A stretch of 46,731 nt of DNA from Flavipsychrobacter sp. (lineage in GTDB: Bacteria; Bacteroidota; Bacteroidia; Chitinophagales; Chitinophagaceae): assembly GCA_016786665.1 (NCBI GenBank), contig JAEUVZ010000013.1, positions 1 to 46,731 of the forward strand, read 5' to 3'. The notes beneath the pieces were generated by a model. It had not been told where the DNA came from, did not search any database, and saw only the letters and a list, made by a program, of their open reading frames with translations. A program made the position numbers and the translations under genes. The number at the start of each line of letters is the position of its first letter. The stretch's first letter is position 1. This document shows positions 27,973 to 36,240 of this stretch, one piece after another.

Positions 27973-28155
27973 TGATCTTCTGCTCCGACCGGCAGGCGAG
28001 AAAACTCCCTTCCCTTACCCTCACCTACACCCGGTAATCCCCGTATAGGTACGATTTTTGCACAATTCGTAAAAGGGCTGCGACTTATTGATTAACTTTT
28101 TAATCTTTGCCGCACATTTAACGAACCTATGGGCGTACAGGCGGCAAAAAGCCTG

Positions 28156-28163
28156 TATTTTTG
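28156..28163 (+). promoter_or_regulatory. TAnnTTTG promoter box of the 28193 gene
   Basis: An exact TATTTTTG match, 29 bases before the ATG at 28193. It lies inside the longer open frame that starts at 28088, which supports 28193 as the true start. Confidence 0.55.
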
Positions 28164-28192
28164 CCTTGTTTAGAACTAAGAAAAGGAATCAC

Positions 28193-30445
28193 ATGAGTAT
28201 ACGAACGGCAAGAGCAGCCGCTTTCGCACTGGTAATTTTTGGCATATTAGCAGGAGGGAACGTTTCCGCCCAGTTTGGCATCTTTAAAAAGAAGAAGGAA
28301 GAACCCAAGAAGACATACAGCATCTATGATGTAGATACCATTATTAATGGTATGATACCCGCCCAGCGCCAGGTATTTCATAACCGGATAGAAAAAGAAC
28401 AACGCCGCGCCGACGTATCGGACGGCTCGGTAGATGGCAGTATCTATTTCTCGGAAGATACGACCCTCACCAACTCCCTCACGCGCAGCATCCTTACCGA
28501 TGTAGACCGGATGCAGGCCCTGGTAGAAAACCTGGAGATAAGCGCCGACCCCTCTATAGAGAACGAGGCTAAAATCCGCTACCTCTCAGCCATCTACCTG
28601 ATGGTGAACAAGTACAACAGCAACCTGAATGTAGAGCCCGCCTACTACCGCCGCATAGTACAGAACATGCGCGAACTGATAATAGCCGACTACGAGAAAC
28701 GACTGGAAGCGTACGCCCGTGCCAATGCTAACATCTATACCCTGGAAAACAGCACCAAGATGCTGGAAATGCTGCCGGAAACCAAAGCCTATGTATTTGG
28801 GCAGGTGGCGCGGCAAATGCCGGAAAAGATGATAAAGCGGCTCAACGAGTTTGCCAAAGAACCCTATGCCTGCGAGGTGGTAAAAGCCGCCGCGCGGATA
28901 GTACCTATAGAGATATACAACTATGCTTCCTCTACCAACTACGAATTGCTCAGCGCGGTGCGCAACTGCGAGGACCCACTGGTAAAGACCATCCTGCGTA
29001 TTACTGACGAGTCGAACTACAAGCTGTCTACCCTCTCGTTCCTGGGCGACATACATAATGGCCGGCTAACGATAGAACAAGCCGACAGTATATCGGCCAA
29101 CCCTGATATCTATTATGCCAACCTGGTGCGCCTGAAAATGGAGAACGATACGCTGGGCCGCGCGGTGTATACCAAAGAGCTGGCCCGCAGCGGCCTCCGC
29201 TATGTGCGCGAGATGAACGACCTGCACGAAGAACCGGATGCCAAGCGCTTTAAGTGCATAGAACGCATGCCACCGGAAACCCTCTACTACCTGATGATAT
29301 ATGGCCAGGACGAAATATACACCAGCAGCTTCCTGGGTACCTTCAAGCGGATGACGGAGCGAATGGCCCCGCTGAAGGGTGATGAATTCCTGGCAAAACT
29401 CAACTACGACCGCTTCCGCACCTTCCTGCGGATGTGTGCCGGGTACAACACGCTCAGCACCTTCCTGGCCACTATGGAGCCAGAGAAGAAAAGCGAGGTA
29501 ATGAGCAACTTTATAGCCGGGCTGGAAAAAGGCGGCGATAACGACCTGGAAGATGCGGTAGACGTAGCGGACGCCTTTGGCAGTGTAAAAGACTCGGCGC
29601 TGGCCGGCTTCCTGCGTAACCGGATAAAGGACAACTATGAAGCCTCCTTTAAGGCGCGCAGCCGAAAGGGAATGATCGTATACGGACTAATGGCCGCCAT
29701 ATTTGACGGTTCTAAAGCGCTGAGTTCGCAGGACGAAGTAATCCGCCAATCGGATGTATTGGGCTTGCCCCCGGTAAACCTGGTTCCGTTCTCCTCGCTC
29801 ACTACCGACTCCGGCGTGGTGTATATACAAGTGTACTTCTACGGCGATGAAGACGGCAAGATGTCGTACAACAACTTTATGGGCAACTTCCGCAATGGCA
29901 AATGGAAGATACAGGAAGACAAATTCTTCACTACCATCTCCTCTATCCAGGGCAAGAAGATCGTGTACTTCGCTAACCGCGCCCTGCCGGAACCGGGCGA
30001 TGAAGAAGCGCAGATGAAGCTGAACAACTACCTGGCTGAAAAAGAGATAACGCCAACGTTCATCATCCACCGCGGGCACAGCTATCACCTGCCTACTACT
30101 ATGTCTAAACTGGCTAAGGAGAACAAGATCATCATCCTGGGCTCCTGCGGCGGGTATCATAACCTGGGTGTAGTGCTGGACCGCTCTCCCGATGCACACA
30201 TCATATCGTCCAAACAGACGGGTATGGCCGTGATCAATGATGCCATCATCCGCACCATGAATGACCATATGCTGGCGGGCAAAGACATTAACTGGATAAA
30301 CATCTGGAAAGAAGTAGAGCTAAGCATGAAAGGCAAAGATGTAAAGGAGAAGTTTGACGACTATGTGCCGCCTTACAAAAACCTGGGCGTACTCTTCATC
30401 AAATCCTACCGCAGGCTGACAACAGATTTGGCGGCAGTCAGGTAG
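28193..30445 (+). CDS. Exported 750-residue protein with candidate caspase-like C-terminal domain
   Basis: I do not recognise the family. ATG 28193 is chosen because the signal peptide (MSIRTARAAAFALVIFGILA, then GGNVSAQ) starts there and a promoter box lies just upstream. Residues ~25-50 are Lys-rich. About 50-480 is largely helical with no membrane segments; 520-605 holds strands (GVVYIQVYFYGDEDGKMSY). The last ~150 residues look like a clan CD (caspase/CHAT-like) fold: TPTFIIHRGHS with H626/H629, a helix, IIILGSCGGYHN with C652 after a hydrophobic strand, then AHIISSKQTGMAVIND and a helix NDHMLAGKDINW. This order of His-Gly strand, Cys strand, third strand and helix fits CHAT, though the His-Cys spacing is short. 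It may be a periplasmic protease. Confidence 0.7.
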   Translation: MSIRTARAAAFALVIFGILAGGNVSAQFGIFKKKKEEPKKTYSIYDVDTIINGMIPAQRQVFHNRIEKEQRRADVSDGSVDGSIYFSEDTTLTNSLTRSILTDVDRMQALVENLEISADPSIENEAKIRYLSAIYLMVNKYNSNLNVEPAYYRRIVQNMRELIIADYEKRLEAYARANANIYTLENSTKMLEMLPETKAYVFGQVARQMPEKMIKRLNEFAKEPYACEVVKAAARIVPIEIYNYASSTNYELLSAVRNCEDPLVKTILRITDESNYKLSTLSFLGDIHNGRLTIEQADSISANPDIYYANLVRLKMENDTLGRAVYTKELARSGLRYVREMNDLHEEPDAKRFKCIERMPPETLYYLMIYGQDEIYTSSFLGTFKRMTERMAPLKGDEFLAKLNYDRFRTFLRMCAGYNTLSTFLATMEPEKKSEVMSNFIAGLEKGGDNDLEDAVDVADAFGSVKDSALAGFLRNRIKDNYEASFKARSRKGMIVYGLMAAIFDGSKALSSQDEVIRQSDVLGLPPVNLVPFSSLTTDSGVVYIQVYFYGDEDGKMSYNNFMGNFRNGKWKIQEDKFFTTISSIQGKKIVYFANRALPEPGDEEAQMKLNNYLAEKEITPTFIIHRGHSYHLPTTMSKLAKENKIIILGSCGGYHNLGVVLDRSPDAHIISSKQTGMAVINDAIIRTMNDHMLAGKDINWINIWKEVELSMKGKDVKEKFDDYVPPYKNLGVLFIKSYRRLTTDLAAVR

Positions 30446-30446
30446 T

Positions 30447-30540
30447 GAATCTGAACCGGGATTAGACTGATTAAGCCGATTTGCCAGGGCTACAGGCTCA
30501 TCAAGGCCCGTTATTCAAAACCTGGTGAATCCCGCAAGAC
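30447..30540. repeat. Degenerate intergenic REP-like repeat
   Basis: After the stop codon the sequence reads GAATCTGAACCGGGATTAGACTG and later CCTGGTGAATCCCGCAAGACAGG. The two halves can partly pair (CGGGATT with AATCCCG, GCCAGG with CCTGG). This resembles the dispersed GATTAAAC...AATCCTG palindromic repeat common in Bacteroidota intergenic regions, in decayed form. The assignment rests on memory of that pattern. Confidence 0.35.
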
Positions 30541-30616
30541 AGGATGAACGAAGAGAGAAATCCGCTGAGTTAGTGGCGAAGCAAAATCAAGGTGCTAATG
30601 GCATACCACGATATTT

Positions 30617-30645
30617 AGGAGCGTTTAAGGACGCTCCTATTTTTG
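30617..30645 (+). terminator. Intrinsic terminator
   Basis: The perfect 8-bp stem AGGAGCGT/ACGCTCCT with a 6-base loop is followed by ATTTTTG. It is 170 bases after the stop of the caspase-like gene and directly before the broken small gene at 30659. Confidence 0.8.
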
Positions 30646-30658
30646 TATATTTAGTGTG

Positions 30659-31004
30659 ATGAAGTATTTGCTGTTATTCGTAATACTGTTAACGAACGGG
30701 CATAAATGTTTTTCTTGTACCTGCGAACTAGCATCAATTCAGGAAAACATAAAAGAATCAGACTTAGTCGTAGGTCGTATCCTATCTATAAGAACGATAA
30801 TACCCGCATCATTAATTGAACCAGAAAGTATTGACCCTAAAGGCTTAACTGAGTCCGATAATGTATATGACGGATAGAGAGTATTGGTTTTACATTACCC
30901 AGGAAAGGAATTTTGACCACAATAAAAATATAAAAGCGCTGAAAGTGACTAAAGAGATAAAAAACGGGCTCAATAGAATCCGGTTAATCACTAAACTCCA
31001 CTAA
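30659..31004 (+). pseudogene. Broken small exported protein (NTR/TIMP-like N-terminus)
   Basis: The intact part (30659-30877) encodes a signal peptide (MKYLLLFVILLTNGHKCFS) followed by CTCELASIQENIKESDLVVGRILS. This has the CxC plus 'ESDLVVxGxI' pattern of small Bacteroidota proteins with an NTR/TIMP-like start, normally about 150-200 residues. It then stops at TAG 30875-30877 after only 72 codons. A second frame, open from 30867 to TAA 31002-31004, continues with LKVTKEIKNGLNRIRLIT, which fits the later 'KVxxxxKG...IRLIT' segment of such proteins. The copy appears frameshifted and shortened, and its end overlaps the stop codon of the convergent T9SS gene. Confidence 0.5.
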
Positions 31005-33829
31005 TTCCGGTTTAAAATCAACGGAACCAAAAGCATCTGCTTCTCACTCATCAATCGCAACAAATACATTCCTGACGCGAGACCATCAAGGGTTATCACA
31101 TCCTTTACTACCCCATTCTCCACCTTCACATTACCTGCCTGGATACTGCGACCTGTCACATCCAGCACATCATAGCTCACATCTGTCTGTTCGGCAGCAA
31201 ATTGTCCTAATATATTGAATGAGCTACTAAAAGGATTAGGATATACTGATACTCCTCCATTAGCTACCATGTGCTCCATACCCGTTCCGGAAATACCAAT
31301 GGTATTCGATGTATCAGAACAACCATTAGCCGTTACTATTACATAGTAATTGCCATCTTGTACAGCCGTATGGCTTTGGCTGGTAGCACCTGTAATAAGA
31401 ACACCATTCAGGTACCATTGATAGCCGGTGAAGGTAGTCGTGGTTTGCAAAACGTTTCCGCTTTGCGTAATTACAGGAGCCGGCGGGCCATAGAGACTAA
31501 CTTGGAACGTATCAGGTATACTATTCGCACATGAATTGACAATAGACACCACAACATTACCACTTACCAATGTAGAGTACAATGTCAGGCTATCCCCCTG
31601 TACCTGTCCGGTCCATCCGTACGGTGCCGACCAGTTGTAACTTAACACCCCTGTTGTCGGGGCTATATGATACACCCCTATACCATAGTAACATAAGCTG
31701 GTATCACCAGTTATAGTAGGTTGTGCCGGAGGAGTGCAATTACTGAACTTGCCCACCCAGCCATCATATTGCTGGTTATACTTCTGTGGCTGATGACAAC
31801 CCAATGTCGCAATACCCGTCATGCTACCCGTACTACCTCCTAAGTATATATCGTTGTTGTGCGTGCTTATGCCATATATCTCATCCCGGTCATTACCACC
31901 GTAATAGCTGGCATATATACGGTTGCCCATAGTATCGAACCGCAGTACAAAGCCATCATTCTGTCCACCTCCAAAAAGAGTTTGATAAGCACCCGTTGTA
32001 GTACTAAAATTTCCACTTTGGGTAAATCCTGCCATGACAAGATTTTTGTTATCATCCAGTTTCACTCCCGTAATGTAGTCATTGTCGATACCGCCATAAT
32101 AGGTAGCCCAAAGCCGTTGTCCGATATTATTGAATTTGGCAATAAAGCCATCGCATGGGCCACCGCCAAAAGTTGTCTGGTATGTTCCGGAAGTCACAAT
32201 TCCTACGCTTCCTCCGGAACCTGTTATATACAGGTCAAGGTTGTCATCAATGACAACATCCATTGCTGCGTCCTGCTGGTTGCCTCCATAGTAAGTGCCC
32301 CATTGCCTCACACCCAATGAATCAAACTTTACGATGTAGGCATCTAATACAAAAGAACCTCCACCATAGGTGGGCTGATGGGTTCCCGGCGTAGCAATAG
32401 CATTGGTACTAGCCGTTTGCCCTACCATATATACTCCATCAAGCGTATCACAAGTAATGGCACCATTGTTCTCATCCTGTAATCCGCCATAATAGGTGTA
32501 CCAGTCTATATGGCCTGACGTATCAAATCGGGTAAGAAAGTTATCATACGTGCCACCGCCGTTAGTCATTTGGTGTGCCCCCACCGTTGCCAGACCGGTA
32601 GCATTGTCTGTAACGCCCATTACATACACATGTCCTTTATTATCTACCGCGACATCACAAGACCATTCTGTACCTGTCCCGCCTATATAAGTACCCCATA
32701 CACGGTTCCCTGCAGGGGTAAATTTGGTCAGGTAGGCATCCCAAGTAGTGCTTCCCAATACTGTCTGGAAAACGCCCGGAGTAGCCATACCATTTATACT
32801 ATTGGTCTGGCCAACTACAAAAAGGTAACCTGCGTCATCTATTACAATAGCATCTCCATCATCATAGCCGGTATTCCCTCCATAAAACGACCCCCATATC
32901 CTTCCGCCTCCGCTATTAAATTTCATGATAAATCCGTCCCCGCTTCCAAAATAGCTTGAGCCAAAGGTGCCATTAGTCGCAATATTTAGCATGCTTTGGG
33001 TAGAACCCGTCACATATAGATTTCCGGCATTATCATTAGCCATATCTCCTACGTTATCATTTCCTTCTCCGCCATAGTAAGTCCCCCATACCAATGTCGG
33101 GTCTAACACCAATTCGCCGTTATATTGCGCTACATCAAGAGTGAGCACATTATCTCTCAACACATAACGCGAAGCCACACGACGGCCGCCATTAGCTTCA
33201 TATACCAACGGAGCCGCCTCTATTACACTACCCATGGGTGTTTGTGCTCTCAGGCTACCATCATTGTCGATAGCCAATGATGTAGCACCACTATACTTCA
33301 CTTTAATGTCCGTAGGCTTACCACCTGCACGCACAATAAAGTCTTGCTCTACCTTTCCATCTTTCAGGTATATCACCCAATCAATATTCGGATATACGTC
33401 TTTATACGTCACACTACCATAAGTATGTGCCGTAACTCCATCAGGAAAATTTTCGTTGTAGTAATTCTCATAATAATCCTGCTCATTCCCGGTTAAAATT
33501 TTTGCATTAGTGTTCGCACCAATGAGTTCCACATCCATGCGGTAACCTTCCACTTTAAATGGTTCGGGCATCTTCTTCGTCCGGGTGATACCGGCGCTTA
33601 AAGGTTCCGGCATACGCTCTACAGAATAGAATTGATACAGCAGTTTCCCCTGCCCTATAAAAAGGCTCATGCCGGGTGCCCCTATCCGGAAGTCTATATC
33701 GCCCCTGGGATGAAAACTCTGGTCAGTCACCTGGCCCTTATTTTCCACGATGGTCAGCGGATAGTCGTTCTTACAAAAGGCCGAAATGGCGAGGAAAGAA
33801 AGGAGAATAGATAGTACGGGTTTAATCAT
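31001..33829 (-). CDS. Secreted beta-propeller (SBBP) protein with T9SS sorting domain
   Basis: A 942-residue protein, paralogue of 14195-18982. Signal peptide MIKPVLSILLSFLAISAFC. The DUF7948-type N-terminal domain includes IVENKGQVTDQSFHPRGDIDF, KDVYPNIDWVIYLKDG and ELVLDPTLVWGTYYGG. The propeller (about 248-715) has repeated WGTYYGG/WGSFYGG and FIMKFN units. One or two Ig-like domains follow (YNWSAPYGWTG, ITQSGNVLQ). The C-terminus from ~860 (VYPNPFSSSFNILGQ, later GLASGMYLLRLM) is a type A T9SS sorting domain. It lacks the long Ig array of its paralogue. It is probably a surface-exposed or released binding protein with unknown ligand. Confidence 0.93.
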   Translation of the reverse strand: MIKPVLSILLSFLAISAFCKNDYPLTIVENKGQVTDQSFHPRGDIDFRIGAPGMSLFIGQGKLLYQFYSVERMPEPLSAGITRTKKMPEPFKVEGYRMDVELIGANTNAKILTGNEQDYYENYYNENFPDGVTAHTYGSVTYKDVYPNIDWVIYLKDGKVEQDFIVRAGGKPTDIKVKYSGATSLAIDNDGSLRAQTPMGSVIEAAPLVYEANGGRRVASRYVLRDNVLTLDVAQYNGELVLDPTLVWGTYYGGEGNDNVGDMANDNAGNLYVTGSTQSMLNIATNGTFGSSYFGSGDGFIMKFNSGGGRIWGSFYGGNTGYDDGDAIVIDDAGYLFVVGQTNSINGMATPGVFQTVLGSTTWDAYLTKFTPAGNRVWGTYIGGTGTEWSCDVAVDNKGHVYVMGVTDNATGLATVGAHQMTNGGGTYDNFLTRFDTSGHIDWYTYYGGLQDENNGAITCDTLDGVYMVGQTASTNAIATPGTHQPTYGGGSFVLDAYIVKFDSLGVRQWGTYYGGNQQDAAMDVVIDDNLDLYITGSGGSVGIVTSGTYQTTFGGGPCDGFIAKFNNIGQRLWATYYGGIDNDYITGVKLDDNKNLVMAGFTQSGNFSTTTGAYQTLFGGGQNDGFVLRFDTMGNRIYASYYGGNDRDEIYGISTHNNDIYLGGSTGSMTGIATLGCHQPQKYNQQYDGWVGKFSNCTPPAQPTITGDTSLCYYGIGVYHIAPTTGVLSYNWSAPYGWTGQVQGDSLTLYSTLVSGNVVVSIVNSCANSIPDTFQVSLYGPPAPVITQSGNVLQTTTTFTGYQWYLNGVLITGATSQSHTAVQDGNYYVIVTANGCSDTSNTIGISGTGMEHMVANGGVSVYPNPFSSSFNILGQFAAEQTDVSYDVLDVTGRSIQAGNVKVENGVVKDVITLDGLASGMYLLRLMSEKQMLLVPLILNRN

Positions 33830-34068
33830 AAGGGGGGCTTTGGTATATTGAAATTAAGACAAGTTTCACGAATAATCTACGTTATTAACCAAGAATCAAT
33901 AATCAGGCTTTTAGAATTCTACAGCATTATGAATATTACGAATGTCATTCTGGAACAAGCTCCCAGGCGGTAACGGAGTAAGATGTGACAAACAGTGTGG
34001 ACACTTCGTTATCTGCGAATAGAGATAGAAACGCTAAAAAATTCCTATGATGTATATATGTAAGCGAG

Positions 34069-34923
34069 TCAAAAAGATAAGAACTGCCTCATATAATAAT
34101 TCACATCATTCGCTTTTTCCCATTGCAGGAAGTGGCCGCAGCGGGGCAGCATGTGCAGTTCGGCGGCGGGAATGCGGTTGGTACCCTGCTCTGCTATTTG
34201 GCGGGTAGGCACCGGGTGCAGCGCCCGGGTAGGTATCAGCGCGTCGCGCTCGCCGTAGAGCACCAGGGTTGGTTGCATTATCTCGTGCAGGCGGTCGAAT
34301 ACCGGCTCGTGCAGCATGCCGTAGACGCAGGCTTCTATCATAGCCCGGTATTCCTTAAGCGGATAGGCCTTCAGCAACATAGTGAGCTCATCTACCATTT
34401 CCCGTGCCTGGCCAGGAAACAAGTAGAAGCTGTTCTGCAACACCTTCCGAAGGCTGTTCTCTTCCGAAGAAAAGATATCGAAGAGCTGGATACTGGTCAT
34501 GTACAGCGATCGCTCGGCACTATTGAACACCTCGAAGCCCGCCGGGGCGCACAGTACCAGCTTTTCTGCCAGGCGCGGATATTTCAATGTGGCAGTTAGT
34601 ACTACCTGGCCTCCCATAGAGTGCCCGCACAGGCAAACATTCTTCAACTTTAATGCTTCCACAAACTGCCGGAGACAGTCGGCAAAAAAATCCATACTGT
34701 AGGGGTAATCGCCCCGCCCGGAATATCCATTTCCCGGGAGGTCTATGGCAATGCACCGGTAATACTGTTTGAGCTCGTCTATATTCTTGCGCCAGCCCAT
34801 CGCATAGTTGGAGAGCCCATGCACAAAAACGATGCACTGCTCCCCCGCCCCTTCGTCGATGTATGATACCTCGCAGCCATTCTGCAACCTTACGCCCTTG
34901 CGGTTATAATCTCCTGTATTCAT
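34069..34923 (-). CDS. Alpha/beta hydrolase
   Basis: A 284-residue protein of the alpha/beta hydrolase superfamily. ATG 34923 is chosen over a TTG at 34947. Catalytic features are the oxyanion segment HGLSNYAMGW, the nucleophile elbow CGHSMGG (S102), the acid in LYGERDALIP, and the histidine in RCGHFLQWE near the C-terminus. A helical cap lies between about 125 and 205. There is no signal peptide, so it acts in the cytoplasm, probably as an esterase or a related C-C or epoxide hydrolase; the substrate cannot be told. A CATCTTTG box (one mismatch to consensus) lies about 75 bases upstream on the minus strand. Confidence 0.87.
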   Translation of the reverse strand: MNTGDYNRKGVRLQNGCEVSYIDEGAGEQCIVFVHGLSNYAMGWRKNIDELKQYYRCIAIDLPGNGYSGRGDYPYSMDFFADCLRQFVEALKLKNVCLCGHSMGGQVVLTATLKYPRLAEKLVLCAPAGFEVFNSAERSLYMTSIQLFDIFSSEENSLRKVLQNSFYLFPGQAREMVDELTMLLKAYPLKEYRAMIEACVYGMLHEPVFDRLHEIMQPTLVLYGERDALIPTRALHPVPTRQIAEQGTNRIPAAELHMLPRCGHFLQWEKANDVNYYMRQFLSF

Positions 34924-35217
34924 CTGGTTGTCCTTTCCGTTCCACAATTTGCGGCACGTTCCTCAAAATCGGAAATTACCAACTATTCCCCGTTCCCGCA
35001 AAGATGGTGACAGACAAATATCATCTCATTCAATTCCCTAGCGGCATACAATGGATGAGCGGGAAAAACGGCGTGGCGTGGCACGTTGTTTTAATCTTCT
35101 CTGTCAAACGCGTTTACCTTATAAGAGCTATTACTTTGAAAACTACTTTACCTGATACGCCCTATGACCATGAAAACTACCAATGACAACCACTAACACG
35201 AAATAAAAACTACTACT

Positions 35218-35547
35218 ATGGCAGAAAACAGGAACCTGGGTAAAAACCAGCCGCAGACATCAGGCAAACAAAATGAAAACCGTGGCCTGGGACAAAAGGA
35301 AGAAAACCTGCAACGCAGGGGAGACAGGAAAGAGATGGAAAAGACCGGCAACAAGACGACGGGCACCCCTGGCTCGAAAGAGCAGGATGATGTGAACCTT
35401 GAAAGAGGTAGCTCTAAAGGCGCCCGCGAGAATACAGGTACCACTACACGCAAAGACCAGGAAGAAGGCTCCTCTGCCGGCCGCAGCGGAAGCTTAGGCA
35501 AAGAAGAGCACCAGCGTGAAGAACAGCCCCGCAAAGGCAACCGATAA
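35218..35547 (+). CDS. Small highly hydrophilic, probably disordered protein
   Basis: A 109-residue protein made almost only of G, E, K, R, N, Q, S and T, with no membrane or signal segment. It has no hydrophobic core and should be disordered. Short motifs such as NRNLGKN, NRGLGQKEENLQRRGDR and GSLGKEEHQREEQPRKGNR recall the hydrophilic stress-type proteins (KGG/Con-10-like) common near stress genes in Bacteroidota, but I cannot name the family. Its product-like composition and ATG support it over the longer antisense frame across the same bases. The spacing to the hydrolase is divergent, with about 290 bases between them and no clear exact promoter box. Confidence 0.65.
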   Translation: MAENRNLGKNQPQTSGKQNENRGLGQKEENLQRRGDRKEMEKTGNKTTGTPGSKEQDDVNLERGSSKGARENTGTTTRKDQEEGSSAGRSGSLGKEEHQREEQPRKGNR

Positions 35548-35560
35548 TTAAAAAAAAACA

Positions 35561-35634
35561 ATCCCCGGCACCCAATGTATTTTCAGTATCGAAAGGGTGC
35601 AAAGCACCAAGATGTTGAAAGTATGGCCGGGGAT
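35561..35634 (+). ncRNA. Long imperfect hairpin, possible structured RNA or terminator
   Basis: A 9-bp perfect outer stem, ATCCCCGGC (35561-35569) with GCCGGGGAT (35626-35634), encloses a 56-base interior containing a smaller hairpin (GGGTGC aa GCACC). It begins 14 bases after the stop of the hydrophilic-protein gene and is preceded by an A-run. It could be a transcription terminator, an RNA element or a repeat; no T-run follows on the plus strand. Confidence 0.4.
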
Positions 35635-35759
35635 TTACTTAGAAAGTAATGCAGCAGCCCGTAAGCTGCTACTACATAAAACTCAGAACAAATACTGTTC
35701 AATACCTGTCACTATGAAAAGAACTTGAATTTGTTTTCAGTTGTGTGTGATTAATGAAA

Positions 35760-35783
35760 GAAGAGGCATTTTCGAATGCCTCT
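35760..35783. terminator. Bidirectional hairpin with TTCG loop
   Basis: The 9-bp stem AGAGGCATT/AATGCCTCT with a TTCG loop is flanked by A-rich sequence on the left and CGTATTTG on the right. It is the only terminator-like element between the hydrophilic-protein gene and the repeat array. Confidence 0.6.
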
Positions 35784-35844
35784 TCGTATTTGTAGCCAGT
35801 GTTGTATGCCAGCACATGCCTCCTGGCACATTAAAAGCGGGATT

Positions 35845-36129
35845 GCGTACGCACGCCCCTGGCCCCTAAAGGGGAAGCTAACGCACTCTTCTCTTTGCGT
35901 ACGCCCCTGGCCCCTAAAGGGGAAGCTAGCGCACTCTTCTCTTTGCGGACACCCCTGGCCCCTAAAGGGGAAGCTAGCACACTCTTCTCTTTGCGCACGC
36001 CCCTGGCCCCTAAAGGGGAAGCTAACGCACTCTTCTCTTTGCGTACGCCCCTGGCCCCTAAAGGGGAAGCTAACGCACTCTTCTCTTTGCGCACGCCCCT
36101 GGCCCCTAAAGGGGAAGCTAACGCACTCT
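35845..36129. repeat. 48-bp tandem repeat array, about six units
   Basis: Six copies of a 48-bp unit with constant period: the core CCCCTGGCCCCTAAAGGGG starts at 35856, 35904, 35952, 36000, 36048 and 36096. After the core each unit carries AAGCTAACGCACTCTTCTCT (or AGC variants at one or two sites). Copies differ by only a few substitutions. Because 48 is divisible by 3, all six frames stay open and yield spurious long frames on both strands. The core contains a small palindrome (CCCCTAAAGGGG). Related solo copies lie at 38386-38432 and 39187-39235. The region lies between the hydrophilic-protein gene and phaC. Confidence 0.9.
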
Positions 36130-36159
36130 CTCGGGCTACTTATAGGGCGGGTATCGTTG

Positions 36160-36195
36160 AAAAAAAAGTAAGGCCCCACCGAAGCAGGACCTTAC
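36160..36195 (-). terminator. Intrinsic terminator of phaC
   Basis: On the minus strand the stem GTAAGGTCC/GGGGCCTTAC (with one wobble) is followed by eight T residues. It is 46 bases after the phaC stop codon at 36241. Confidence 0.85.
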
Positions 36196-36240
36196 CAGTA
36201 TTATTGATGGCAACTGCAAGCTGCTGCTGCCGACTGAAAC

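Noticed and set aside
35845-36129. CRISPR array
   Set aside because: The whole 48-bp unit is repeated, so there are no unique spacers, and no cas gene is near.
35751-36179. Long open frames on both strands across the tandem repeats (up to 142 residues)
   Set aside because: They exist only because the 48-bp unit is divisible by 3 and has no stop in some frames. The products are plain 16-residue repeats with no signal or ribosome binding site.
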